Assembly: GCA_000720375.1 (NCBI GenBank)
Contig: JOAA01000037.1
Span: 1-64,000 of the forward strand
DNA length: 64,000 nucleotides
Source: Rhodococcus rhodnii
Lineage (GTDB): Bacteria; Actinomycetota; Actinomycetes; Mycobacteriales; Pseudonocardiaceae
Reading direction: 5' to 3'
In this document: piece by piece, positions 56,018 to 64,000 of the stretch
Layout: each line of letters begins with the position of its first letter
How positions within the stretch are numbered: position 1 is the first letter of the stretch
Program-made: the position numbers and the translations under genes
Notes under the pieces: generated by a model
Told to the model about the DNA's origin: nothing
The model's database searches: none
What the model saw: the letters and a program-made list of their open reading frames with translations, nothing else

Positions 56018-56722
56018 GTGGCACTGGGTGATTTGCGTGGGGTGATCGCGCTCGACGGCCCCTCCGGCACCGGCAAGTCCACCGTGGCGCGGCGGCTGGC
56101 CAGCACGTTGCGGTCCGGCTACCTGGACACGGGTGCGATGTACCGGGCGGTGACGCTCGAGGTGCTGCGTACCGGCGGTGACCCGGCCGAGGTCGCCCGC
56201 ACCGCGCGGGTGGAGATCGGGACCGACCCGGTCGACCCGACGGTCATGCTGGACGGTGCCGACGTCGCCGCCGAGATCCGTGGTCCCGAGGTCACGCTGG
56301 CCGTGTCCGAGGTGTCGGCCGTGGCTGAGGTCCGGCGGATTCTTGTCGAACAGCAGCGCGCGATCATCGCCTCGATCGTGAACACGCAGGGCGGGATCGT
56401 GGTCGAGGGCCGTGACATCGGAACGGTCGTCGCACCGGACGCCGAACTGAAGGTGTACCTCACCGCGTCGGCGGACGCGCGCGCTCAGCGCCGTACCCGC
56501 CAGGACGCTGCCGCAGGGCGTACCGCGACCGTCGAGGCGACGCTCGCGGATGTGCAGCGACGTGACGACTATGACTCCTCGCGCGCGGTGTCCCCGCTGC
56601 GCAAAGCCGACGACGCGGTCGAGCTGGACACGACCGAGCTGGACCTGCCGGGCGTGCTGACGTCCCTGTTGGCCATTGTGGACAGTCGAGGGCTGCGCAC
56701 CGGCCAGGCGGTGAGTCCGTGA
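56018..56722 (+). CDS. cmk: cytidylate kinase
   Basis: The 234-residue protein has the P-loop IALDGPSGTGKSTVARRLA, YLDTGAMYRAVTLEVLR and VVEGRDIGTVVAPDAELKVY with the nucleotide-contact residues. It phosphorylates CMP and dCMP. GTG 56018 follows GAGGAAAGGG. It overlaps the acyltransferase gene by 4 bases and is the first of the conserved cmk-plsC-der group. Confidence 0.93.
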   Translation: MALGDLRGVIALDGPSGTGKSTVARRLASTLRSGYLDTGAMYRAVTLEVLRTGGDPAEVARTARVEIGTDPVDPTVMLDGADVAAEIRGPEVTLAVSEVSAVAEVRRILVEQQRAIIASIVNTQGGIVVEGRDIGTVVAPDAELKVYLTASADARAQRRTRQDAAAGRTATVEATLADVQRRDDYDSSRAVSPLRKADDAVELDTTELDLPGVLTSLLAIVDSRGLRTGQAVSP

Positions 56723-57366
56723 GCAAGGCCCCTGACCTGCCCGAGGACGCGATCCCGTGGTTGCACGAGGTGGGCAGGGTGATCGGCCGGTACCTGTACC
56801 GTCCCGCGTTCCGGTTCCGGGTGCACCACATGGACCGGATCCCGATGGACGGTCCGGTGGTGCTCGTGGCCAACCACAGCTCGATGATCGAGCCGCAGGT
56901 GCTGTTCGGAATAGTGCCGAGGCGTGCGGTGTTCCTGGTCAAAGGTGAGCTTTTCAAGGGGATAGCGGGCCATGCCCTGCGGGCGATCGGGCAGTTGGCC
57001 ATCCGCAGGGGAGAACCGGACCGCAAACCGCTGCTGGCCGCCGTGCGCGTGTTGCGCGGTGGTGGTCTGATTGGTGTGTTCCCCGAGGGAACCCGTGGCG
57101 AAGGCGACGTGCTGAACGCTGAGCAGGGCGCCGCCTGGCTGGTGCGGCAGTCCGGCGCGACCGTGCAGCCGGTCGCCGTGCGCGGGACGCGCAGGCCCGA
57201 GGGATCGGGCAGGCGCTTCCGGCCGACGGTGGACGTGCTGGTCGGCAAGCCCTTCGAGCTGACCGTGGGACCTGGCCGTTCCGGACTGGTAGCCGGAACC
57301 GAACAGATCAGGACCGCGTTGGCGGACCTGGTCGGTGAACTGGATCGAATGCGAGACTTGCGATGA
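56719..57366 (+). CDS. 1-acyl-sn-glycerol-3-phosphate acyltransferase-like protein
   Basis: The 215-residue PlsC-family protein has [12 protein letters not shown] and [12 protein letters not shown]. The usual NHX4D box reads N-H-S-S-M-I-E, with Glu in place of the catalytic-dyad Asp. Location between cmk and der with overlaps on both sides is typical of actinobacteria. It is likely to act in phosphatidic acid synthesis at the membrane. Confidence 0.85.
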   Translation: MSKAPDLPEDAIPWLHEVGRVIGRYLYRPAFRFRVHHMDRIPMDGPVVLVANHSSMIEPQVLFGIVPRRAVFLVKGELFKGIAGHALRAIGQLAIRRGEPDRKPLLAAVRVLRGGGLIGVFPEGTRGEGDVLNAEQGAAWLVRQSGATVQPVAVRGTRRPEGSGRRFRPTVDVLVGKPFELTVGPGRSGLVAGTEQIRTALADLVGELDRMRDLR

Positions 57367-58760
57367 CTGAGCTGGACGGTACCTGGGTTGATGAGTCCGA
57401 ATGGGACATCACCCCGGGCGCCGATGATGATGCCGAAGGTACGGCGCCGCAGCCGGTGCTCGCGGTGGTGGGCAGGCCGAACGTCGGCAAGTCGACGCTG
57501 GTGAACCGGATCCTGGGGCGCCGCGAAGCCGTGGTGCAGGACGTGCCAGGGGTGACGCGCGACCGAGTGGCGTACGACGCGTTGTGGAACGGCCGGAAAT
57601 TCACCGTGCTGGACACCGGAGGCTGGGAACCGGACGCCGCGGGACTGCAGAAAGCCGTTGCGGCCCAAGCGGAATACGCGATGTCCACAGCGGACGCGAT
57701 CCTGCTCGTGGTCGACGCGTCGGTGGGGGCGACGGCAACGGAAGAAGCGGCGGCCAAGATCCTGCGCCGCTCGAAACGACCCGTGCTGGTCGTAGCGAAC
57801 AAAGTGGACGACGACAGGCTCTACGCGGACGCGATGGCCCTGTGGAACCTAGGCCTCGGCGAACCGTTCCCGGTGAGCGCCTTGCACGGCCGTAACAGCG
57901 GAGACCTCCTCGACAAGATCCTCGAGGTCCTGCCGGAGACGCCCCGCGACGACTTCAACCGCGTCGGCGGCCCCCGCCGCGCGGCGTTGGTAGGAAAGCC
58001 GAACGTAGGCAAGTCGTCTTTGCTGAACAAACTGACCGGCGAAGACCGCGCGGTAGTCGACTCGGTGGCAGGAACAACGGTCGACCCAGTCGACTCCCTG
58101 GTAACCCTGGACAACGAGGTCTGGCGCTTCGTAGACACCGCGGGCCTGCGCAAACGCGTGAACACGGCAAGCGGAGCGGAGTACTACGCCTCGCTGCGAA
58201 CAAAGGCAGCGATCGACGCGGCAGAAGTCGCGATCGTGCTGCTGGACGCCTCGACACCGATCAGCGAACAGGACCTCCGAGTCCTGACAATGGTGGTGGA
58301 ATCGGGCAAAGCCTGCGTAATCGCAATGAACAAATGGGACCTGGTCGACGAAGACCGCAGGCACCAGCTAGTGCGTGAGCTCGAGCGCGGCCTCGTTCGC
58401 ATCCCCTGGGCAGAACGCGTGAACATCTCGGCGCTAACAGGCCGCGCAGTCCACAAACTAGCGCCCCACCTGAGGACAGCCCTGAAGTCCTGGGACACCC
58501 GAGTCCCAACCGGGCAGCTGAACTCCTGGCTGAGCGACCTGATCGCAGCGACGCCGCCACCAGTGCGAGGCGGAAAACAGCCCAAGGTCCTCTTCGCAAC
58601 CCAAGCCCAAGCCCGCCCGCCGACACTCGTCCTGTTCACGACGGGCTTCCTGGAAGCCAGCTACCGCAGGTTCATCGAACGCAAGTTCCGCGAGGAGTTC
58701 GGCTTCGTCGGCAGCCCGGTCAGGTTGTCGGTGCGGGTGAGGGAGAAGCGCAAGAAGTAA
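57363..58760 (+). CDS. der: ribosome biogenesis GTPase Der (EngA)
   Basis: The 465-residue protein has two tandem GTPase domains ([16 protein letters not shown] with DTGGWEPD, and [16 protein letters not shown] with DTAGLRKR) and a C-terminal KH-like domain. It assists 50S subunit assembly. It closes the conserved block. The codon choice in its second half shifts toward A at third positions, unlike the first half, but the protein is intact. Confidence 0.95.
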   Translation: MTELDGTWVDESEWDITPGADDDAEGTAPQPVLAVVGRPNVGKSTLVNRILGRREAVVQDVPGVTRDRVAYDALWNGRKFTVLDTGGWEPDAAGLQKAVAAQAEYAMSTADAILLVVDASVGATATEEAAAKILRRSKRPVLVVANKVDDDRLYADAMALWNLGLGEPFPVSALHGRNSGDLLDKILEVLPETPRDDFNRVGGPRRAALVGKPNVGKSSLLNKLTGEDRAVVDSVAGTTVDPVDSLVTLDNEVWRFVDTAGLRKRVNTASGAEYYASLRTKAAIDAAEVAIVLLDASTPISEQDLRVLTMVVESGKACVIAMNKWDLVDEDRRHQLVRELERGLVRIPWAERVNISALTGRAVHKLAPHLRTALKSWDTRVPTGQLNSWLSDLIAATPPPVRGGKQPKVLFATQAQARPPTLVLFTTGFLEASYRRFIERKFREEFGFVGSPVRLSVRVREKRKK

Positions 58761-58824
58761 CCCGGTGTAAGGCGGCCGGGGGCGTACGCTAAGCTTCTCT
58801 TCGCACCGGGCAACCGGATGCGGC

Positions 58825-58898
<74 letters not shown>

Positions 58899-58924
58899 CG
58901 GTCGAAGTAGGGCGAAAGCCCAGG

Positions 58925-58962
58925 TCAGGGCCTTGGATCACTACAGTGAGACAAGGCCCTGA
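58925..58962. terminator. hairpin between tRNA-Pro and the integrase gene
   Basis: TCAGGGCCTTG (58925-58935) pairs perfectly with 58952-58962 over 11 bp around a 16-base loop. It could terminate both the tRNA and the convergent integrase transcript. Confidence 0.65.
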
Positions 58963-59017
58963 TCGCATTTCTGGGCACGTCGTCTCACATTTTCACACGA
59001 ACGCTTGTACTGCTTCT

Positions 59018-60187
59018 TCAGCCGAGCAACACGTCGAGCTGGTCTGCCGCCTCTCTGAGGTGCTCGACGTCAGGATGGATGTAGACACGCTTGGTGAAGC
59101 TCAGGTCAGCGTGACCGGCCCAGGCGCTTACCACGACGTCTGGGACGCCCGAAGTGGCGAGGTAGGTCAGGCAGGCGTGCCGAGCGTCGTAGGGCCGGAC
59201 CTTCCGGACCTTTGCTTGTTCCATCAGCTTGTAGATCGCCCGCCGGAACTTGTCCGTCTTCCAAGGCGCTCCCAGCTCATCGACCAGCACGAATCCAGAC
59301 CGCTCGTACACCTCGCCAGCGTGTATGGCTTCGGCTGCCTGCTTGGCTTTGAACGTCTTCAGAGCCGCGTGCAGCGGCTTGGGCAACGGCAGCTTCCGCT
59401 TGCCCTTCTTCGACTTCGGCCCTTTCTCCTCGACCTCGCCGTCCACAAGAGTCCGGGTCAGCTCCACTGACAGGGTGCCGTCCTCAAGGTCGACGGCCGA
59501 CCAACGAAGCCCGCAGACCTCGGCCGGTCGCATCCCGATCAGCGACAGCAGCACCGGTGCATACAGCCGAAAATCCCGGATCGCGGCGAGGAACTGTCTC
59601 ACCTCCGTCTCACCCCAAGGTTTGCGCTCAGCCGCCGCGGCCGCGGCCTTCCGGCGCGCTTCACGCGGTATCTGGGTGTACTGCGCGACGTTCCGTACGA
59701 CCAACTTCCGCCTCACGGCCACATTCAACGCCGACCTCAGCCTGCCCAGCGTCAGCTTCACCGACCTCACGCTGAGTCCGGTTCCTGGCTTGCCGCCACG
59801 CCTGCGGCCTGAGGTGAGCATCCAGTCCACCAGGTCGTCGATGTCCTCTTCGGTGATCTGCTGAAGTCGCCGATCGCCGAGCTGCTTGCGTACCGGCAGG
59901 AGCGCGTCGGCGTAGTTGGATGCTGTCGCTTTCTCGACGTCGATGGTGGCCGACTTGAGCCATGTGTCGAGCCACTCCGACACGGTGATCTTGACCGGTC
60001 CGACGAACGTCCCCTCGTCGGTCTGGTGCTTGATCTTGGCGTACTCGGCGCGAGCCTCCTTCTTGGTGTCGTAGGTCTTGGTCAGCTGCTTGCGCCGTCC
60101 CGACGCCGAGTCACGCCCGATGTCGATGACGAACCGGTACCTGGTCGTACCGTCCTTCAACTCGATCTTCTTGATCGGATCCCCCAC
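59018..60187 (-). CDS. int: tyrosine-type phage/ICE integrase
   Basis: The 389-residue protein has an Arm-like N terminus (KDGTTRYRFVIDIGRDSASG), a core-binding domain and a catalytic domain with R220 (GMRPAEVCGLRW), the Y333-D-A-R336-H337 box, H359 (AGHADLS) and the nucleophile Y369. The first residue of the HXXR box is Tyr, a substitution seen in phage integrases. It is oriented toward tRNA-Pro, as expected for integration there. Confidence 0.92.
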   Translation of the reverse strand: MGDPIKKIELKDGTTRYRFVIDIGRDSASGRRKQLTKTYDTKKEARAEYAKIKHQTDEGTFVGPVKITVSEWLDTWLKSATIDVEKATASNYADALLPVRKQLGDRRLQQITEEDIDDLVDWMLTSGRRRGGKPGTGLSVRSVKLTLGRLRSALNVAVRRKLVVRNVAQYTQIPREARRKAAAAAAERKPWGETEVRQFLAAIRDFRLYAPVLLSLIGMRPAEVCGLRWSAVDLEDGTLSVELTRTLVDGEVEEKGPKSKKGKRKLPLPKPLHAALKTFKAKQAAEAIHAGEVYERSGFVLVDELGAPWKTDKFRRAIYKLMEQAKVRKVRPYDARHACLTYLATSGVPDVVVSAWAGHADLSFTKRVYIHPDVEHLREAADQLDVLLG

Positions 60188-60209
60188 TGACGTGGCGCTC
60201 CTTCGATAG

Positions 60210-60791
60210 TCAGGCCCCCTCGGACGAGCTCAAAGGGGGCAGCAGGCCGAGCTCACGAGCCCTACGGATGTATCGCGCCACTTGTGCCCGTGAACGACTC
60301 ATCGCCTCGCTGACAGCGACAGCAGGAGCCTTGCTTCCAGCCGCCACCGCCTCCGAGTAGATCTTCGCCGCCACATGGGCATCGTGGTCGGCCTGACTCT
60401 GGACTCGCTGACCGACTGACGGAGCGGGAAACTCGTTTCGTTCAGGCACCACCCCAGGTGGGAGCGACGCCAACCACTCGTCTCGCACGGATGCAGGTAC
60501 AGCCGCTGCGCTCATTGCTTCCCGCAGCAGAAGGTCCAATTGCATCTGCCTGAGCGAGGTTGGAGTCACCGGCAACGTAGCGCTCGCCATGATGTTGAGG
60601 TTCACGATGACTGGACCTTCGGCCCCCACCATTACCCCCAACGTCACCATCGACTGCGGCTCGGCGAGAAGGAAACGAGCCTGGAAAAGCGTCGGCACAG
60701 CGGTGTCCGGCCCGGTGGGCAGATACCCCCTGGGTTCCATCGTCTCGATGGTCACGGACTCGATCCGGAAGTTCTTCGGCAGGCGTGGCAC
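60210..60791 (-). CDS. hypothetical protein with a C-terminal HTH-like segment
   Basis: About 193 residues from GTG 60791. The N-terminal beta-rich half (MVTLGVMVGAEGPVIVNLNI) has no match I recognise. The C terminus (KAPAVAVSEAMSRSRAQVAR, YIRRARELGLLPP) looks like a helix-turn-helix that might recognise DNA. It lies directly upstream of int on the same strand, a common place for a control protein in these elements. Confidence 0.6.
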   Translation of the reverse strand: MPRLPKNFRIESVTIETMEPRGYLPTGPDTAVPTLFQARFLLAEPQSMVTLGVMVGAEGPVIVNLNIMASATLPVTPTSLRQMQLDLLLREAMSAAAVPASVRDEWLASLPPGVVPERNEFPAPSVGQRVQSQADHDAHVAAKIYSEAVAAGSKAPAVAVSEAMSRSRAQVARYIRRARELGLLPPLSSSEGA

Positions 60792-60875
60792 GGCAGAACG
60801 ATACGCATCCTTTCGTGAGCTCTCAGGTTGACACACTATATCTATCAGACGGTGCGATGGCACTGCAAGAGACGT

Positions 60876-61151
60876 ATGGTGGACGACATGAGATATGGGG
60901 GACAGCCACTCGCCGACCGCGCTGCGGAGCTACGCGAGTGGATCACAACCGGACAAGCACGAGACTTACGCGTTGCCGCCGGACTGAGTCAGGCGATGGC
61001 CGCTCAGGACTGCGAAGTCGCCGCTTCGACTGTGCACAGGTGGGAACGAGGGAACCGACTTCCGCGTGGCCGCAACCTCGTTGCGTACCACAGCTTCCTG
61101 GCTCACTTAGTTAAGCGAGAGCGGCCTGGAGGCGAGCGCGATGCCGAGTAG
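60876..61151 (+). CDS. XRE-family HTH regulator of the element
   Basis: About 91 residues with an XRE helix-turn-helix (DLRVAAGLSQAMAAQDCEVA, STVHRWERGNRLPRGRNL). ATG 60876 and ATG 60888 are both possible starts. It is divergent from the preceding hypothetical gene, so the roughly 85 bases between them probably hold the control region of the integration module. It overlaps the excisionase gene by 11 bases. Confidence 0.75.
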   Translation: MVDDMRYGGQPLADRAAELREWITTGQARDLRVAAGLSQAMAAQDCEVAASTVHRWERGNRLPRGRNLVAYHSFLAHLVKRERPGGERDAE

Positions 61152-61359
61152 GAACCCGCCGCCAACTTTGGCGGAGATCAGGGCTGAGTGGCCGCCGGCT
61201 GTCGACGTACCGACTGCGGCTGCGGCGTTCGGACTGAGTCGCAGCCACGCCTACGAACTGGTGGCTCGCGGGGAGTTTCCAGCGAAGGTGGTCAAGTTCG
61301 GCAGCCGGTACAAGGTGCTCACTGAGTCGCTCATCCACGCACTGTCCGCAACGGACTAA
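61141..61359 (+). CDS. xis: excisionase-like helix-turn-helix protein
   Basis: The 72-residue protein has a MerR/excisionase-type winged helix (VPTAAAAFGLSRSHAYELVA, GEFPAKVVKFGSRYKV). The size, motif and place next to int fit a recombination directionality factor that promotes excision. Confidence 0.8.
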   Translation: MPSRNPPPTLAEIRAEWPPAVDVPTAAAAFGLSRSHAYELVARGEFPAKVVKFGSRYKVLTESLIHALSATD

Positions 61360-61464
61360 CGCATCCAGGTTCGGGTCCGGCACGCGAGCGGCATGACCAG
61401 AACCGCTGCCTTCGTGTGCACTTTGTCGTACGGACAGGAAGAACCAATCGCGGTCAGCAAGTTA

Positions 61465-61485
61465 GGGATCCGGTTACCGGACCCC
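61465..61485. promoter_or_regulatory. inverted repeat, candidate oriT
   Basis: GGG(A)TCCGG-TTA-CCGGACCC is an inverted repeat with one bulge in the roughly 200-base gap before mobC, where oriT usually lies in mob modules. The nic site itself is not identifiable. Confidence 0.35.
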
Positions 61486-61557
61486 ACGCCACGGCTGAAA
61501 GCCATGGCCAGCAACGAAGGCGTGCCGGGGCACGCCGAACACCACTTGGGGGAACTG

Positions 61558-61962
61558 ATGGCACACAACAGAGTGCGGCGCCAACGCCGCGTCGAGGGCG
61601 GCTCACCTATCAGCATCCACGTCCGTACCACCACGACGACCTACGCTCGCCTGATCGTCCAGTCCGCACGGGCAGGCCTATCGGTGCCGCGCTACCTCAT
61701 CGAGTCCGCGTTACGCGAATCCGCCAGCGGCTGGAGTCAACGTGAGCAACGCTGGTGGGCCGAACGCCTCGACACCGTCGAGACTCGTCTGGTTCGAATT
61801 GGAACCAACATCAACCAGATGGCGGCGGCGTTCAATGCCACCGGCGAACCGCCACCAGCACTGACTGCCGCGCTGGCCTACTTCACGGTGACACTGGAAC
61901 AGCATCGGAAGGTCCTCAGGGGCATCGATCCGTCTGACCGGTCCCGCGAACCGAAGTCGTGA
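61558..61962 (+). CDS. mobC: MobC-like relaxosome protein
   Basis: About 134 residues. VEGGSPISIHVRTTTTTYAR is an RHH-like start, and the RIGTNINQMAAAFNATGE segment is the hallmark of MobC relaxosome accessory proteins. ATG 61558 follows GGGGGAA; a frame extending upstream to 61393 lacks similarity. It overlaps the relaxase start by 4 bases. Confidence 0.8.
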   Translation: MAHNRVRRQRRVEGGSPISIHVRTTTTTYARLIVQSARAGLSVPRYLIESALRESASGWSQREQRWWAERLDTVETRLVRIGTNINQMAAAFNATGEPPPALTAALAYFTVTLEQHRKVLRGIDPSDRSREPKS

Positions 61963-63503
61963 TCGCCAAGGCTCCGGCCAAGGGCAAGTACGGCTCGGAC
62001 ACGTACGGTCTGTTGAGGTATCTGTTCGGATCCGGCAAGGCCAACGAACACCGCGACCAACATCTTGTCGCCGCTTGGGATCCGGAGTGGCTTGCCGGCG
62101 GAGCCTTCGCCACTCGCTACCGCGGCTGGCTGCCTCGCCTTGCCCGTGAGATCGATGCGCCGATGACCGGCCACGACGTAGAACTGGCAGGAGGTCACGT
62201 CTACCACGTAGTGCTGTCGGTTCCTTGCCAAGACGGTGTCCTCGGCGACGCCCGGTGGCGCGAACTTGTCGAGGAAGCAATCGACCGCATGGGCCTCGGT
62301 CCCGAGAGTGAGGGCCGCGCCGGGTGCCGATGGGTCGCTGTGCACCACGGCCCGAGCAAGGACGGCAACGACCACGTTCACCTCGCCCTGAACTTGGTCC
62401 GCGGCGACGGCACGATTGCCGACACCTACCGGGACTGGCCACGCTGGCGGCAGTGGTGCATGGAGGTGGAGCAACGCCTCAACCTGACACCAACCTCGCC
62501 AGCCAACAAGACCGCGCCGCTCCGGCCGACACGCGCCGAAACCGAGAAAGCGGCTCGCTTGGGGTGGAAGCAACCGAGCCGCGAGTATCTACGCGAAGTC
62601 GTCCGCGTTGCGGCCCTTGAGGCAACCTCGGCGAAGGTGTTCGTCGATCTACTGCGCCAGGAGATGTCGGTATCCATCGAGCCACGATGGGGCGCCGATG
62701 GCGAACTGTCTGGTTACCGGGTGGCGCAGATGGGCGACAGGAGCAAGTCGTCCGGCGAGCAGATCTGGTTCAGCGGCAGCAGGCTCGCTCGTGATCTGTC
62801 CGCTCCCAAACTGATCCAGCGATGGGCGAGTGTGGATGGTTCGCCAAGCCCCGCAAGCCCGCGTCTGCCAAACCACGCCGAACGCCGTGAAGCAATCACT
62901 GAGGCGACCGGCACAGTGACTCATGCCCGCGAAGTTCTGGCAGCCAACCTCCACGTCGGTGACGCAACTGACGACAACACGGCAGACGGGATCGCCCACG
63001 CGGTCCTGGATCTGCTGACCGCAACCGCGCGTGGGATTGAGGGCCCGGATGCCGGTCCCATCACCGCGGCAGCGAAGACATACCAATTGGCAGCTGCGGT
63101 GCCGTATCGAGTTCAACCGACCCGCTGGGCACCCATCGCAGTTGAACTGCGGGCAGCCGCCCGACGCCTTGCGCACGCTGGCGCGCTGTCAAGGCGCGGC
63201 AGTACCGGCGTCGCGTTGGTCGCCCTGATCGCCGCCTTGGCCTCGCTGCTTGCTGAGGTCAGCGCGTGGCGAGAACTGACCCAGCAACGACAGCAGTCCG
63301 ACGCCGCGCGCCGCGCGGCAGAGTTACTGAGTCAAGACGCGCCCCTACTCGCGGAGCACCTACCAACCGCGCGACGTGTTCATGCAGAACGGGCTGCTCA
63401 GGAGAAACGTCGTGGTCCCGACAGATTGCCTAATGTGGACTCTTCTCTCAAACAACGATCAACGGTCCGCGAACCATTCGGCAGAAGCGGTCGGGCGCGC
63501 TAA
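61959..63503 (+). CDS. MobA-type relaxase
   Basis: A 514-residue relaxase/mobilisation-nuclease protein. The three-His region is visible as KDGNDHVHLALNLVRGDG (HXH), with a likely Tyr nucleophile near the N terminus (SDTYGLLRYLFGSGKANEH). The C-terminal 250 residues are helical with a hydrophobic stretch (GVALVALIAALASLLAEVSA). It should nick oriT and lead the strand during mobilisation. It is intact. Confidence 0.85.
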   Translation: MIAKAPAKGKYGSDTYGLLRYLFGSGKANEHRDQHLVAAWDPEWLAGGAFATRYRGWLPRLAREIDAPMTGHDVELAGGHVYHVVLSVPCQDGVLGDARWRELVEEAIDRMGLGPESEGRAGCRWVAVHHGPSKDGNDHVHLALNLVRGDGTIADTYRDWPRWRQWCMEVEQRLNLTPTSPANKTAPLRPTRAETEKAARLGWKQPSREYLREVVRVAALEATSAKVFVDLLRQEMSVSIEPRWGADGELSGYRVAQMGDRSKSSGEQIWFSGSRLARDLSAPKLIQRWASVDGSPSPASPRLPNHAERREAITEATGTVTHAREVLAANLHVGDATDDNTADGIAHAVLDLLTATARGIEGPDAGPITAAAKTYQLAAAVPYRVQPTRWAPIAVELRAAARRLAHAGALSRRGSTGVALVALIAALASLLAEVSAWRELTQQRQQSDAARRAAELLSQDAPLLAEHLPTARRVHAERAAQEKRRGPDRLPNVDSSLKQRSTVREPFGRSGRAR

Positions 63504-63673
63504 TGGGCAGTGGGCTTCGCCAGCGAGGCCAAAGCTGTTCGGGTGTGAACGAACTGCCCGCTTATTGCGGATGAACATGCTGCTCCGAATAGGTGTTACT
63601 GCGGTTCGCGGATTGCAGCATGTGTAGTCGCTCCGGAATCCTGTCCTGTTGCTCACATTCGAGGAAGGTGATT
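63504..63673. other. intergenic region, nothing recognised
   Basis: These 170 bases after the relaxase are less GC-rich than the surroundings and show no gene or clear repeat. They must contain the promoter or leader of the partial gene that follows. Confidence 0.4.
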
Positions 63674-64000
63674 ATGGCGGCTCCCAGCGATCTCAGCGTG
63701 CTCGACCAGACCATCAGCCTTATGGATTTCCTGGCCGAAGTCACCGACGCCGCCGAGCGCGACCCGGTCCGTGACATCTTGGCCGATGAAACTGGCGCCC
63801 CAGACCCGCTGATCTGGCTCGGCAGGCTGCCGGACGGTGTACGCCTCACACCCCGCGCCGCTGACGACATTCTGCTGCGGGTACGCCCGCCTAAGACTGT
63901 TCTTGAACCCCGGCCACCAGCCCTGGTCGCTGGGTGGATTGACTCCGCTGACCCGCGCGGACCAGCCGGTCCCGAGCCGCGCTTGCTCGATGCCGGCCCA
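63674..64000 (+). CDS. start of an unidentified protein, cut by the window end
   Basis: ATG 63674 follows GGAAGG and opens an uninterrupted frame to the last base (109 codons): DLSVLDQTISLMDFLAEVTD, DETGAPDPLIWLGRLPDGVR, and on. It is acidic and not recognised. The N-terminal style recalls large cargo or ATPase proteins on integrative elements, but the visible part has no diagnostic motif. Confidence 0.7.
   Translation, partial: MAAPSDLSVLDQTISLMDFLAEVTDAAERDPVRDILADETGAPDPLIWLGRLPDGVRLTPRAADDILLRVRPPKTVLEPRPPALVAGWIDSADPRGPAGPEPRLLDAGP

Noticed and set aside
61393..61557. N-terminal extension of MobC to 61393
   Set aside because: It has no similarity to MobC proteins, lies where oriT is expected, and ATG 61558 has a strong GGGGGAA site.

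Overview
The window is high-GC actinobacterial DNA with many GTG starts, overlapping stop/start junctions and long GC-rich antisense shadow frames. Its backbone (about 0.3-12 kb, 42.5-48.4 kb and 56.0-58.8 kb) keeps the gene order known from the Mycobacterium tuberculosis Rv1691-Rv1713 block: TPR protein, HAD phosphatase, small protein, tlyA, nadK, recN, steA-like, mctB/steB-like, pyrG, Nudix hydrolase, xerD, parA-like, scpA, scpB, rluB-type pseudouridine synthase, cmk and der. Protein style and accessory content suggest a member of the Pseudonocardiales, but the genus cannot be fixed from sequence alone.

The window opens with the 3' end of a 5S rRNA gene and its terminator. About 30 kb of accessory DNA then sits between the Nudix gene and xerD. 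It holds two paralogous ECF sigma/zinc-finger anti-sigma pairs around a three-gene cassette (crotonase, NOX/ferric-reductase-like membrane protein, stand-alone adenylation enzyme). Next comes a gamma-glutamyl ethanolamine utilisation cluster (permease, GlnA4-type synthetase, aldehyde dehydrogenase, gamma-glutamyl hydrolase, SDR). After it lie three tRNA-like RNA genes directly in front of a zinc-ribbon/SDR protein and an overlapping leucine-rich-repeat protein. Then follow an OsmC protein, an APC permease, a decayed XRE regulator, a two-component pair split by an unusual G-rich repeat tract, a tandem glycine riboswitch driving glyA-sdaA, a GntR regulator, a second two-component system, an SMP-30-like secreted protein, ilvD and a tRNA.

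A second accessory stretch (48.4-56 kb) carries a reductase-deaminase with RibD domains in inverted order, a GH18 chitinase behind two DasR-type (dre) operators, a SARP regulator, an FAD oxidoreductase and an acetyltransferase. The last 5 kb begins an integrative mobilisable element inserted at tRNA-Pro(GGG): tyrosine integrase, XRE regulator, excisionase, MobC-like protein and MobA relaxase. It runs off the end of the window with a partial gene.

A functional thread can be inferred. The ethanolamine route is expected to release glycine and glutamate. Glycine is the ligand of the riboswitch in front of glyA (glycine to serine) and sdaA (serine to pyruvate). The strongest candidate for an undescribed system is the tRNA-like RNA array coupled to the Zn-ribbon/SDR and LRR genes at 23.4-26.1 kb. 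A 46-bp palindromic repeat occurs four times (146, 11977, 37358, 49387), and three copies touch the 3' end of a coding sequence.
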